The notes below the pieces were generated by a model that was not told the origin of the DNA, did no database searches, and worked only from the letters and a program-made list of their open reading frames with translations. Of a DNA stretch of 19,964 nucleotides, positions 13,555-19,964 are shown one piece after another (within the stretch, counting starts at the first letter, position 1; every line of letters starts with the position of its first letter). The stretch lies in assembly GCF_003248455.1 (NCBI RefSeq), contig NZ_QFNM01000046.1, positions 1 to 19,964 of the forward strand. The letters run 5' to 3'. This DNA is from Brevundimonas sp. (lineage in GTDB: Bacteria; Pseudomonadota; Alphaproteobacteria; Caulobacterales; Caulobacteraceae). The position numbers and the translations under genes were made by a program.

Positions 13555-16233
13555 TCAGAACAGGATCTTGCGCAGATTGATGCGGAAGACGCGGCCCTGC
13601 GGGTCCAGATAGTCGGACTGATAGTTGACCGGGGTCGATCCGTCGCTGCTGGTGACGGACACGCGGTCGTCGAAGATGTTCTGAATCCCGAAGCCGATGC
13701 GCGCGCCCTTCAGGATCGGGAAACGCTCGACCCAGGACGCGCGCTGGGTCAGATCCGCGAAGGCGAAGATGTTGACCGTCGTGCGGCCCGAGAAGTCCAG
13801 ATCGGGCGAATCCACAGCGTCGCCATTCACCGTCGTGCCCGAGCGCCAATTGGCGTTGACGAAGGCGCCCAGGCCGTTCCTGAACAGTCCGGTCTGCAAC
13901 TGGACCTCGTGACGCGACTGGCCGCCCGATCCCGAGATGGAATCGCCGTCCAGCAGGTCCAGCGGCGCCAGGCCGTCGCGGATCGTCACCTCGTCCTGGA
14001 CGCGCCAGGTATGGGTCAGCGACAGGTTGAACATCCCCTGCCCCGGCTGCATTCCCGGTCCGCGCGAACCGCGCAGCCGGCCGCCGGGGCCGCCAGGTCC
14101 GCCCGGGCCAGGCCCCATCACCATCACGCCGCCGCCGGGCCGACCGCCGGGGCCGCTCGCCGCCGCTGGCGCGCTGGGTTGGCCGAACGGGCGCGAGAAG
14201 TTGAAGCCCCACTGAACGTCCTGCTGCTCGCGCTTGAAGAAGTTCAGCGGGCGGGCGTCGATGGACAGCAGATCGCCGTCGGCGTCGCGCACGAACCGAT
14301 CCGGCAGGGCGGCCTCCAGATCCGGCGTGATGGCGGGGAAGCTGGCGATCTCGTTGTCCGCCTCGGTGCGGGTATAGGCCAGGTTCAGGCGGAAGTCCTT
14401 GTCCGACACCGGCTGCCAGTTGACGCCCAGCTTCAGGATACGGCGATCCTCGGCCTTCAAATTGGGATCGCCGCCGGTGATCTGGGTGATTTCGACGGTC
14501 TGGCCGGTGTTGAAGTCGAAGACCGGCGTATTGGGCGTGGCGACCGTCGGATCGTTCAACTGCTGGACCGTGGGGGCCTTGCCTTCGTCCGAATAGTTGG
14601 CCGACAGCGCCAGCCGCTGGACCGGCGACCAATTCAGCCCCGCGCCCACCGTCGAGACGCCGCCGAAATCGGACAGCTCCTGATAGGCCAGGTTCAGATT
14701 GGCCGACAGATCGCCGATCTTGGGCAGGACGCCGCGTTCGACGCTGGAGATGGGCAGGTCGAAGTTGGCCTGGACGCTGCCCTGGTCGCGCGATTGGGAC
14801 CGGTCGGTCGAGACGCCCGAACGCACGCTTTCGGAATCCAGCGATTGACGGCCCGCGCCGACCTTGAAGGTCGAGGTCGCTTCGCCCGCCGGCAGTTCAA
14901 ATGGGCGACCATTCAGCACCAGTTCGGCGCTCAGGGTCTGGGCCGTCGAATGGGCGGTGTCGCGCGCCCGTTCGGTCACGCGGCCGTCGATGTCGGCGAA
15001 CGGATTGACGCTCGGGTCGTTGGCCGTGATCGCCGCCTGCAGGGCCGTGGCGTCCAGGCCGCGACCCGTCGAGGTGTCGGTCCGCACGCGGCTGTAGTCC
15101 CCCGTGGCGGTCCAGCGCCAGTCGCCGACATACCCGTCGAACACCGTGCCCAGGCCGATGGTGCGGGTGTCGGTCTGGCGTGTCAGGGCGTCGGGCCGGT
15201 CGACGTAACGATAGAGCAGGACGTCGTCGCCGAACGGCGAGAAGGGATTGGCGTCCGGCAGGGTCAGGGTGACGCCGGGCAAGCCCAGATAGCTGAAGCT
15301 GCTGGCGTCTTCGATGCTGCCGCTGAGGGTCATGCCGACCTTGTCGTTCAGGTCGTGCTTGTAGGTTCCGGCGATGGAGGCCTGATCGGTCTGGGGCGAC
15401 AGGGTGCGGTAGGCGTTCAAATCGCCGGTGTTGGCCACCCCCGCAGTCGAGAGAAAGTCGGACAGGGTCGTCGCCCCGCCCGCCGCGGCGGCAGGCACGC
15501 CCGCGACGACGACGCTCGATCCCGCCAAGGCCGAAAGGGCCGGGTCGATCTGACCGCCGTTCAGGCCGCCGATGTTGCCGCGAAGATCGAACAGGGCGCC
15601 GGCGTCGGCGCGATCGATGTCGCGCTCGGTCTCGAACAGGGTGTTGGCGGTCGTGCCGTTGATGTCCAGCGACCAGCGGTCCGCCCCAGCGATGCGCAGG
15701 ACGTTGTTCTCGCTGGTGGTGGTCGTGCGACCGCCCTGTTCCGGCCGACTGACGTTGACCGAGGCGGTCAGCGACTTGAAGTCGGCCTTCAGCACGATGT
15801 TCACCACCCGCTGGTTGGCGCTGTAGCCATAGGACAGGGCGGTCTCTTCCGGCAGGATGTCGAAGCGTTCAATGGCCTCGGGCGGAATGCCGCGGATTTC
15901 CCGGAAGCCGGAGATGCGCCGGCCGTTGACCAGGAAGACCGGCGAGCCGCCCCGCGCGCTGCGGGTCTGGGCCTCCAGCAGCGTCACCAGTTCGCCGATG
16001 TTGGTCGCGCCGAACGCCTGGATCTGGGCGGTGTCGTAGGAGACGATCGGCTCCTGTCCGCCCAGGGCCACGCCGCGACGCGCCGCCGTGACCTCGACGT
16101 CGGGCAGGACGACCGTCGGCGTATCCTGCTGGGATTGGGGCGAGGCGGCCGATTGAACCGGCGTCGGTTCGGCGGCGGGCTGGACGGCGGCGGCGGGGGC
16201 CAGCGCAAGAAGCAGAAGCGCGGTCTGGGTCAT
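13555..16233 (-). CDS. TonB-dependent outer-membrane receptor
   Basis: A large outer-membrane channel for energised uptake of an unknown ligand. The 892 residues start with a hydrophobic leader (MTQTALLLLALAPAAA) that lacks basic residues. A TonB-box-like stretch TVVLPDVEVTAARR (39-52) follows. The plug domain spans about 60-155, with GGSPVFLVNGRRISGFREIR and the PEEAIERFDIL-type ending (PPEAIERFDILPEETALSYG). A 22-strand-type barrel follows and ends in Phe (RVFRINLRKILF), the outer-membrane assembly signal. An odd Gly/Pro-rich stretch at about residues 681-729 (GGPGGPGGRLRGSRGPG) is probably an extracellular loop. The ATG at 16233 has a weak ribosome-binding site. No periplasmic or inner-membrane transport partner is adjacent, so the substrate cannot be inferred. 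Confidence 0.9.
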   Translation of the reverse strand: MTQTALLLLALAPAAAVQPAAEPTPVQSAASPQSQQDTPTVVLPDVEVTAARRGVALGGQEPIVSYDTAQIQAFGATNIGELVTLLEAQTRSARGGSPVFLVNGRRISGFREIRGIPPEAIERFDILPEETALSYGYSANQRVVNIVLKADFKSLTASVNVSRPEQGGRTTTTSENNVLRIAGADRWSLDINGTTANTLFETERDIDRADAGALFDLRGNIGGLNGGQIDPALSALAGSSVVVAGVPAAAAGGATTLSDFLSTAGVANTGDLNAYRTLSPQTDQASIAGTYKHDLNDKVGMTLSGSIEDASSFSYLGLPGVTLTLPDANPFSPFGDDVLLYRYVDRPDALTRQTDTRTIGLGTVFDGYVGDWRWTATGDYSRVRTDTSTGRGLDATALQAAITANDPSVNPFADIDGRVTERARDTAHSTAQTLSAELVLNGRPFELPAGEATSTFKVGAGRQSLDSESVRSGVSTDRSQSRDQGSVQANFDLPISSVERGVLPKIGDLSANLNLAYQELSDFGGVSTVGAGLNWSPVQRLALSANYSDEGKAPTVQQLNDPTVATPNTPVFDFNTGQTVEITQITGGDPNLKAEDRRILKLGVNWQPVSDKDFRLNLAYTRTEADNEIASFPAITPDLEAALPDRFVRDADGDLLSIDARPLNFFKREQQDVQWGFNFSRPFGQPSAPAAASGPGGRPGGGVMVMGPGPGGPGGPGGRLRGSRGPGMQPGQGMFNLSLTHTWRVQDEVTIRDGLAPLDLLDGDSISGSGGQSRHEVQLQTGLFRNGLGAFVNANWRSGTTVNGDAVDSPDLDFSGRTTVNIFAFADLTQRASWVERFPILKGARIGFGIQNIFDDRVSVTSSDGSTPVNYQSDYLDPQGRVFRINLRKILF

Positions 16234-16467
16234 GGAACGATGGTCCGGGAGAAGATTTCAGACCTCCGTGGGACGTGACAAACGTGGCCGGAAAACGACC
16301 GAATTCATGAAGTTTCAGAAAGCGTTGCCGGCTTTCAACACCGTCGAAAAAGCCGCGACGGAATGGGCGATCAGCCGCGTTGAACTGAGTTGGCGCGCGC
16401 CCTGCGGGTGATCGCGGCCGCCTTGCGGACAAGAACGGCGCATCCAACCCGAGAGACGGCGCGCGAA
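16234..16467. other. Gap upstream of the TonB receptor gene
   Basis: I see no gene here. It should hold the receptor's promoter on the minus strand. One 7-bp inverted repeat, CGGCTTT (16329-16335) / AAAGCCG (16349-16355), lies about 100 bp before the receptor start and could be an operator. Nothing else stands out. Confidence 0.3.
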
Positions 16468-16505
16468 GACTCCGCGTTGACCGTCCGCGGGCTTTCCGCT
16501 ATAGG
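16468..16505 (+). promoter_or_regulatory. rpsT promoter with adjacent GANTC site
   Basis: TTGACC (16477-16482) and TATAGG (16500-16505) are separated by 17 nt, a good sigma-70 type promoter about 70 nt upstream of rpsT. A CcrM-type site GACTC (16468-16472) lies just upstream of the -35. GAAGG at 16562-16566, 6 nt before the rpsT ATG, is the likely ribosome-binding site. Confidence 0.6.
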
Positions 16506-16572
16506 CCCGCCCTCTTGAGATTTCCGCGCCGTGGACGTGTGCTCCGCGGCGTTTTCCGTTCGAAGGTTTGAC

Positions 16573-16798
16573 ATGGCCAACAACCCCGGCGCCCGCAAGG
16601 CGATCGCGCGTCCGCACCTATCTGCGCAAGTTCCAGGAAGCCCTGGCCGGCGGCGACGCCGCGGTGGCCAAGGCGGCCTTCGTCGAGGCCCAGTCCGAAC
16701 TGATGCGCGCCGTCTCCAAGGGCGTCGTTCACAAGAACACCGGCTCGCGCAAGGTGTCGCGCCTGGCCGCCCAGCTGAAGAAGCTGTCGGCCGCCTGA
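16573..16798 (+). pseudogene. rpsT: 30S ribosomal protein S20, frameshifted by an internal deletion
   Basis: S20 binds 16S rRNA in the 30S body. The ATG at 16573 opens MANNPGARKAI, a normal alphaproteobacterial S20 start. After the Ile codon (16603-16605) the frame is lost. The rest of S20 continues in another frame from 16607 (RVRTYLRKFQEALAGG ... QSELMRAVSKGVVHKNTGSR) to the stop at 16798. The expected RKI(A/E)RRTxVNxARRS segment between them is missing. Start to stop is 226 nt; adding 44 nt gives 270 nt, i.e. 89 residues, the usual size, so a 44-nt loss is the simplest reading. A TTG at 16568 opens the downstream frame as a 76-residue chimera, but the Shine-Dalgarno is too close to it. Either an assembly or sequencing error or a real lesion. 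Confidence 0.85.
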
Positions 16799-16866
16799 GC
16801 CGAAATTAATCCTACCGCGAACGGAACAGCTGTCGCTGTTTCGTTACGGGATTGCCAAGCGATTAC

Positions 16867-16899
16867 AACGGCGAAGAAGCATCTGCTTCTTCGCCGTTT
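16867..16899 (+). terminator. Terminator downstream of rpsT
   Basis: Perfect complementary arms AACGGCGAAGAAGCA (16867-16881) and TGCTTCTTCGCCGTT (16884-16898) form a very stable hairpin with a minimal loop, followed by TTTC. It lies 69 nt after the rpsT stop and separates it from dnaA. The U-tract is short. Confidence 0.65.
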
Positions 16900-16980
16900 C
16901 GCGTTCCGGCGCTAAGCCACGAAAACCAGATCCGAGGTCGGCGAGCGGCGATCCGTCGAAAATTCCAAGCAGGATCAGGG

Positions 16981-17249
16981 TTTGACGGAGTCAAACAATT
17001 TAACTGCGAATCGACCAACGAATCAGCGTTGACCCACCCGGCTCTCGGCGTAAGTTTTGGCCTCTAACGCACTTCCATCCCAATACGGATGAAGACGGCG
17101 CGGGGCTTATGTTTCGCGTCGGCGGGAGATGTCTGTCCAGGAGTTCGGGCCCCGTCCGAAAAGCATCGCTTTTCGGCGCAGGAGAAGTCGTCCCTGAACC
17201 ATCGCCCTGAAGCGCGAAAGGTCGGATTGGTTTGAACTGGGCGGGCAAG
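16981..17249 (+). promoter_or_regulatory. dnaA promoter and structured 5' leader
   Basis: The palindrome TTTGACGGAGTCAAA (16981-16995) encloses a GANTC site (GAGTC, 16988-16992). Two more follow (GAATC at 17008-17012 and 17020-17024). A candidate promoter is TTGACC (17029-17034), 16 nt, TAAGTT (17051-17056). It gives a leader of about 170-210 nt, depending on the dnaA start. The leader has a perfect 9-bp hairpin, CCGAAAAGC (17156-17164) / GCTTTTCGG (17168-17176). A 48-codon upstream ORF runs from an ATG at 17089 to a TGA at 17233-17235, which overlaps a possible TTG start of dnaA. In Caulobacter, dnaA transcription responds to CcrM methylation and its translation depends on the leader, so these elements fit regulation of replication initiation. 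Confidence 0.55.
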
Positions 17250-18722
17250 ATGGTTGGGGGCGCAACGGCTATGACGGGCGGAACGAAGACGTCGGGACTG
17301 ACGGACCCGGACCGCATCTGGAGCGAGGCCTCGGTGCGTCTGCGCGCCGAGATCGGCGACGGCCCCTTCTCGTCCTACATCGCCCCTTCGGCCGTGCGCC
17401 TGGACAACGCCGGGCATCTGATCCTGGTCACGCCCACCGCCTATGCCCGCGACTGGGTGCGCAAGAACGCCCTGCGCCGCATGAACGAGCTGTGGCTGGG
17501 CCTGGACGGCCTGTCGCGCCGGCTGGAAGTCCGCTGCCGCGCCGAGGTGGGATCGGCCCCGCCGGCTTCGGCGCTTGCGGCCGGAAACGTGGTGGACGCC
17601 GCGCCGCGTCTGGCCGCCTTCGCGACGCCCGCTCCGGTGGGAGCCGTCTCGATCAGCGCCGACGGCGCCCGCGCCGTGCGCGCCGCCGGCCTTCAGGACC
17701 GGCTGACCTTCGACAGCTTCGTCGAGGGCCAGGGCAACGCCTTCGCCCTGGCCATCGCCAAACAGGTGGCCAGCTGGGCGGACGGCCACTTCAACCCGGT
17801 CTTTTTCTGCGGCCCCTACGGCTACGGCAAGACCCACCTGTTGAACGCCATCGCCTGGGAGGCTCAGCGCCTTCGGCCCCAGGCCAAGGTGGTCTATCTG
17901 ACCGCCGAACGCTTCCTGTCGACCTTCGTCAAGGCGATGCAGGACCGCTCGACCGCCGCCTTCAAGGAAAGCCTGCGCTCGGCCGACATGCTGCTGCTGG
18001 ACGACGTGCAGTTCGTGGGCGGCAAGACCTCGACCCAGGAAGAACTGCTGTCGACCCTGACGGCCCTGATCGAGGACGGCAAACGGATCGTCTTCTCGGC
18101 CGACCGTGCGCCGATGGCCTTGACCGAGGTCGAGCCGCGCCTGCGCAGCCACCTCGCCGCCGGCCTGACCTGCCCGGTCGAGGCGGGCGACCGCGAACTC
18201 AAGATCGCCGTGGCCCGGAACCGCCTGAAGGCCCTGTCGGCCCTGGGCGTCGTCCAGGGCGAGGCCGCGCCCGAGGTGCTGGCCCAGCTGGTGGACCGCA
18301 CGCCGGGCTCGATGCGCGAGCTCGAGGGCGCCGTGAACACCCTGGCCGCCGCGGCCGGCTCGCGCCTGTCGTCGGTGTCGGTGGACGAGGCCTCGACCCT
18401 GCTGGGGGCCGCCCTGCGAGGAGGCCCCGAGCGTCGCATCACGGTCGACGAGATTCAGAAGACGGTCGCCGACCACTTCAACATGAAACAGGCCGACCTG
18501 CTGAGCGAGCGCCGCACCCGTTCGGTCGCCCGCCCGCGCCAGATCGCCATGTATCTGTGCAAACAGCACACGACCCGGTCCTATCCCGACATCGGCCGCC
18601 GCTTCGGCGGACGCGACCACACCACGGTCCTGCACGGCGTGCGCAAGATCGAGGAGTTGATGCCCCAGGACGACCAGATCGCCCGCGACGTCGAGGCCCT
18701 GACCCGCAAGCTGCGAGGTTGA
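17250..18722 (+). CDS. dnaA: Chromosomal replication initiator DnaA
   Basis: An AAA+ ATPase that binds DnaA boxes and melts oriC. With the first in-frame ATG (17250) it has 490 residues. The N-terminal domain I is in IWSEASVRLRAEIGDGPFSS. A variable Ala-rich linker follows, then the AAA+ core starting at LTFDSFVEGQGNAFALA. Walker A is GPYGYGKT (188-195), Walker B LLLDD (248-252), and the sensor II Arg (356) is in SMRELEGAVN. The C-terminal DNA-binding domain IV ends with the DnaA signature GGRDHTTVLH (453-462). Alternative starts are a TTG at 17232, which overlaps the upstream ORF stop, and an ATG at 17271; none has a strong ribosome-binding site. It is followed by dnaN after 192 bp. Confidence 0.97.
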   Translation: MVGGATAMTGGTKTSGLTDPDRIWSEASVRLRAEIGDGPFSSYIAPSAVRLDNAGHLILVTPTAYARDWVRKNALRRMNELWLGLDGLSRRLEVRCRAEVGSAPPASALAAGNVVDAAPRLAAFATPAPVGAVSISADGARAVRAAGLQDRLTFDSFVEGQGNAFALAIAKQVASWADGHFNPVFFCGPYGYGKTHLLNAIAWEAQRLRPQAKVVYLTAERFLSTFVKAMQDRSTAAFKESLRSADMLLLDDVQFVGGKTSTQEELLSTLTALIEDGKRIVFSADRAPMALTEVEPRLRSHLAAGLTCPVEAGDRELKIAVARNRLKALSALGVVQGEAAPEVLAQLVDRTPGSMRELEGAVNTLAAAAGSRLSSVSVDEASTLLGAALRGGPERRITVDEIQKTVADHFNMKQADLLSERRTRSVARPRQIAMYLCKQHTTRSYPDIGRRFGGRDHTTVLHGVRKIEELMPQDDQIARDVEALTRKLRG

Positions 18723-18728
18723 TTTCGG

Positions 18729-18829
18729 GTGGCGAGTGGTTAGGGGCGGGTGCCGAGCGAGGAGAACACTCTCGTCCTGCCGAATGGCCCCCAATATCCA
18801 CTTGCTGCTCGTCACTAACCACTCGCCAC
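18729..18829. repeat. 15-bp inverted repeat between dnaA and dnaN
   Basis: Perfect arms GTGGCGAGTGGTTAG (18729-18743) and CTAACCACTCGCCAC (18815-18829) are separated by 71 nt. The right arm shows a 7-bp period: CACT recurs at 18813, 18820 and 18827. The unit may be a dispersed intergenic palindrome (REP-like) or a long mRNA hairpin 7 nt after the dnaA stop. There is no T-run, so it is not a classical terminator. Confidence 0.6.
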
Positions 18830-18914
18830 TTCCTTGCAGCCCGCGCCCAATCCGCTAGTGTCCCAGGTCACTTAACCGCGACCTGTCCGAGTCGGTCGCG
18901 CCGGGCGAGACGAC
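18830..18914 (+). promoter_or_regulatory. Likely dnaN promoter region
   Basis: The 85 bp before dnaN contain GCTAGTGTC (18854-18862), similar to Caulobacter-type -10 elements (GCTANAWC). A CcrM-type site GAGTC is at 18889-18893. No clear -35 is seen. GCGAGA about 5 nt before the ATG is a weak ribosome-binding site. A separate promoter for dnaN is plausible given the 192-bp gap after dnaA. Confidence 0.35.
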
Positions 18915-19964
18915 ATGCAACTGACCATCGAACGATCCGCGCTCCTGAAGGCCCTGGGCCATGTGCAGAGCGTCGTCGAACGTCGAAACACCATTCCCAT
19001 CCTGTCCAACGTCCTGCTGAGCGCGGGCCGCGACCGTCTGGCCTTCGCGGCCACCGACCTGGACATGGAGATGGTGGACGAGGCCGAGGCCCAGGTTCAG
19101 GTCGAGGGCCAGATCACGGCGCCCGCCCACACCCTGTACGAAATCGTGCGCAAGCTGCCGGAAGGCGCCGAGGTCTCGCTGCTCTATTCGGGCGACGATC
19201 CTCGCCTGGTCGTCTCGGCCGGACGGTCGCGATTCAACCTGCCGGTCCTGCCGGCGGGCGACTTCCCCGTCATGACCACCGACAGCGCCGGCGCCGCCTA
19301 TGTCCTGCCCAAGGAGGACCTGGCCCGGCTGATCGACAAGACCCGGTTCGCCGTCTCGACCGAGGAAACCCGCTACTATCTGAACGGCCTTTATCTGCAC
19401 ACGGTCGCCGAACAGGGCATCCCCCTGCTGCGCGCCGTGGCGACCGACGGCCACCGCCTGGCCCTGGCCGAGACCCCGGCGCCCGAGGGTGCGGCCGGCG
19501 GCCCCGGCGTCATCGTGCCGAGAAAGACCGTGGATCAGGTCCGCCGCCTGCTGGACGACGCCGGCGGCCCGGTGGAAGTCACCGTCTCGGCCCAAAAGAT
19601 CCGCTTCCAGATGGGCGAGGCCAGCCTGACCTCGAAGGTCATCGACGGCGCCTTTCCCGACTATCTGCGCGTCATCCCGCGCGGCAACGACAAACAGGCC
19701 GATATCGACAACGCCCTGTTCGCCAAGGCCGTCGACCGCGTCGCCACCATCTCGGCCGAGAAGAGCCGGTCGGTCAAACTGGCCTTCGACAACGACCGCG
19801 TGAAGCTGACCGTGCGCAACATGGAAGCCGGCCAGGCCGAGGAAGAGGTCGAGATCGGCTATTCCGACGAACCGTTCGAGATCGGCTTCAACGCCCGCTA
19901 TCTGCTGGACGTCGCCGGCCAGATCACCGGCGAAAACGCCGCCTTCCGCTTCGCCGACCCGGCC
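18915..19964 (+). CDS. dnaN: DNA polymerase III sliding clamp beta (cut by window edge)
   Basis: The ring-shaped processivity clamp of the replicative polymerase. The 350 visible codons start MQLTIERSALLKALGHVQSV, followed by VERRNTIPILSNVLL (21-35) and the domain I strands ending near residue 115. The domain II start (LPKEDLARLIDKTRFAVSTE) comes next, with TRYYLNGLYLH and ATDGHRLALAE. Domain III includes IDGAFPDYLRVIPR and VDRVATISAEKSRSVKLAFD. The family is about 370 residues, so roughly the last 20, including the C-terminal MPMR-like end, lie past the right edge. It is downstream of dnaA, as in many bacteria, with a repeat-bearing gap between them. Confidence 0.97.
   Translation, partial: MQLTIERSALLKALGHVQSVVERRNTIPILSNVLLSAGRDRLAFAATDLDMEMVDEAEAQVQVEGQITAPAHTLYEIVRKLPEGAEVSLLYSGDDPRLVVSAGRSRFNLPVLPAGDFPVMTTDSAGAAYVLPKEDLARLIDKTRFAVSTEETRYYLNGLYLHTVAEQGIPLLRAVATDGHRLALAETPAPEGAAGGPGVIVPRKTVDQVRRLLDDAGGPVEVTVSAQKIRFQMGEASLTSKVIDGAFPDYLRVIPRGNDKQADIDNALFAKAVDRVATISAEKSRSVKLAFDNDRVKLTVRNMEAGQAEEEVEIGYSDEPFEIGFNARYLLDVAGQITGENAAFRFADPA

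Noticed and set aside
13909..16278. 789-codon open frame on the plus strand opposite the TonB receptor
   Set aside because: It is the antisense shadow of a high-GC gene: no domain, His/Arg/Gly-rich composition, and the minus-strand receptor is unmistakable.
16568..16798. Intact 76-codon S20 gene from the TTG at 16568
   Set aside because: The first 10 codons (TWPTTPAPA...) are S20 start codons read in the wrong frame, and the Shine-Dalgarno fits the ATG at 16573, not this TTG.
18794..18802. DnaA box between dnaA and dnaN
   Set aside because: ATATCCACT matches TTATCCACA at only 7 of 9 positions and is single; no cluster of boxes or AT-rich unwinding region marks an origin here.

Overview
The window is GC-rich (roughly two-thirds G+C by eye) alphaproteobacterial chromosome. 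It most likely comes from Caulobacteraceae, perhaps Brevundimonas. The basis is the aroA-cmk-rpsA order, the FYDLN-acid protein next to tRNA-Ala, a DnaA with a Caulobacter-like Walker A (GPYGYGKT), an rpsT-dnaA-dnaN neighbourhood and GANTC (CcrM-type) sites in the dnaA promoter. The genus is inferred.

Layout. 1-2636 (minus): the operon aroA > cmk > rpsA; aroA and cmk overlap in ATGA, and rpsA runs off the left edge. 2762-3226 (plus): FYDLN-acid zinc-ribbon protein with a terminator, then tRNA-Ala(GGC) at 3446-3521 and a DUF2171 gene. 3956-6788 (minus): a DUF1345 membrane protein and a GH65 glycosidase. 6789-7234: a decayed IS3-type transposase tail, then an unexplained plus-strand RNA hairpin. 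7235-7588 (plus): an XRE regulator. 7617-9268 (minus): a compact four-gene operon, made of a membrane-anchored LuxR-type HTH protein, a small soluble protein, a five-helix membrane protein and a small soluble protein. 9425-10630 (plus): metK behind a 22-bp inverted repeat that resembles a SahR operator. 10637-13320 (minus): a pentapeptide-repeat protein, then gpmA > RibD-like deaminase. 13461-13538: a possible 25-residue membrane peptide. 13555-16233 (minus): a TonB-dependent receptor. 16573-18722 (plus): rpsT (disrupted here), then dnaA. 18915-end (plus): dnaN, cut by the right edge.

Most of the window is housekeeping: translation, shikimate and nucleotide metabolism, SAM synthesis, glycolysis and replication initiation. 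The accessory-looking part is about 6.8-9.3 kb.

The most notable observations are: (1) rpsT carries what looks like a 44-nt out-of-frame deletion; (2) the four-gene LuxR-TM operon, which I cannot assign to a described system; (3) a 17-bp RNA hairpin plus a terminator-like hairpin at 7130-7195; (4) a SahR-like operator before metK; (5) a structured dnaA leader with clustered GANTC sites, a palindrome, a hairpin and an upstream ORF; (6) a 15-bp inverted repeat between dnaA and dnaN built on a 7-bp period. No CRISPR array, rRNA, intact IS or clear oriC was found.
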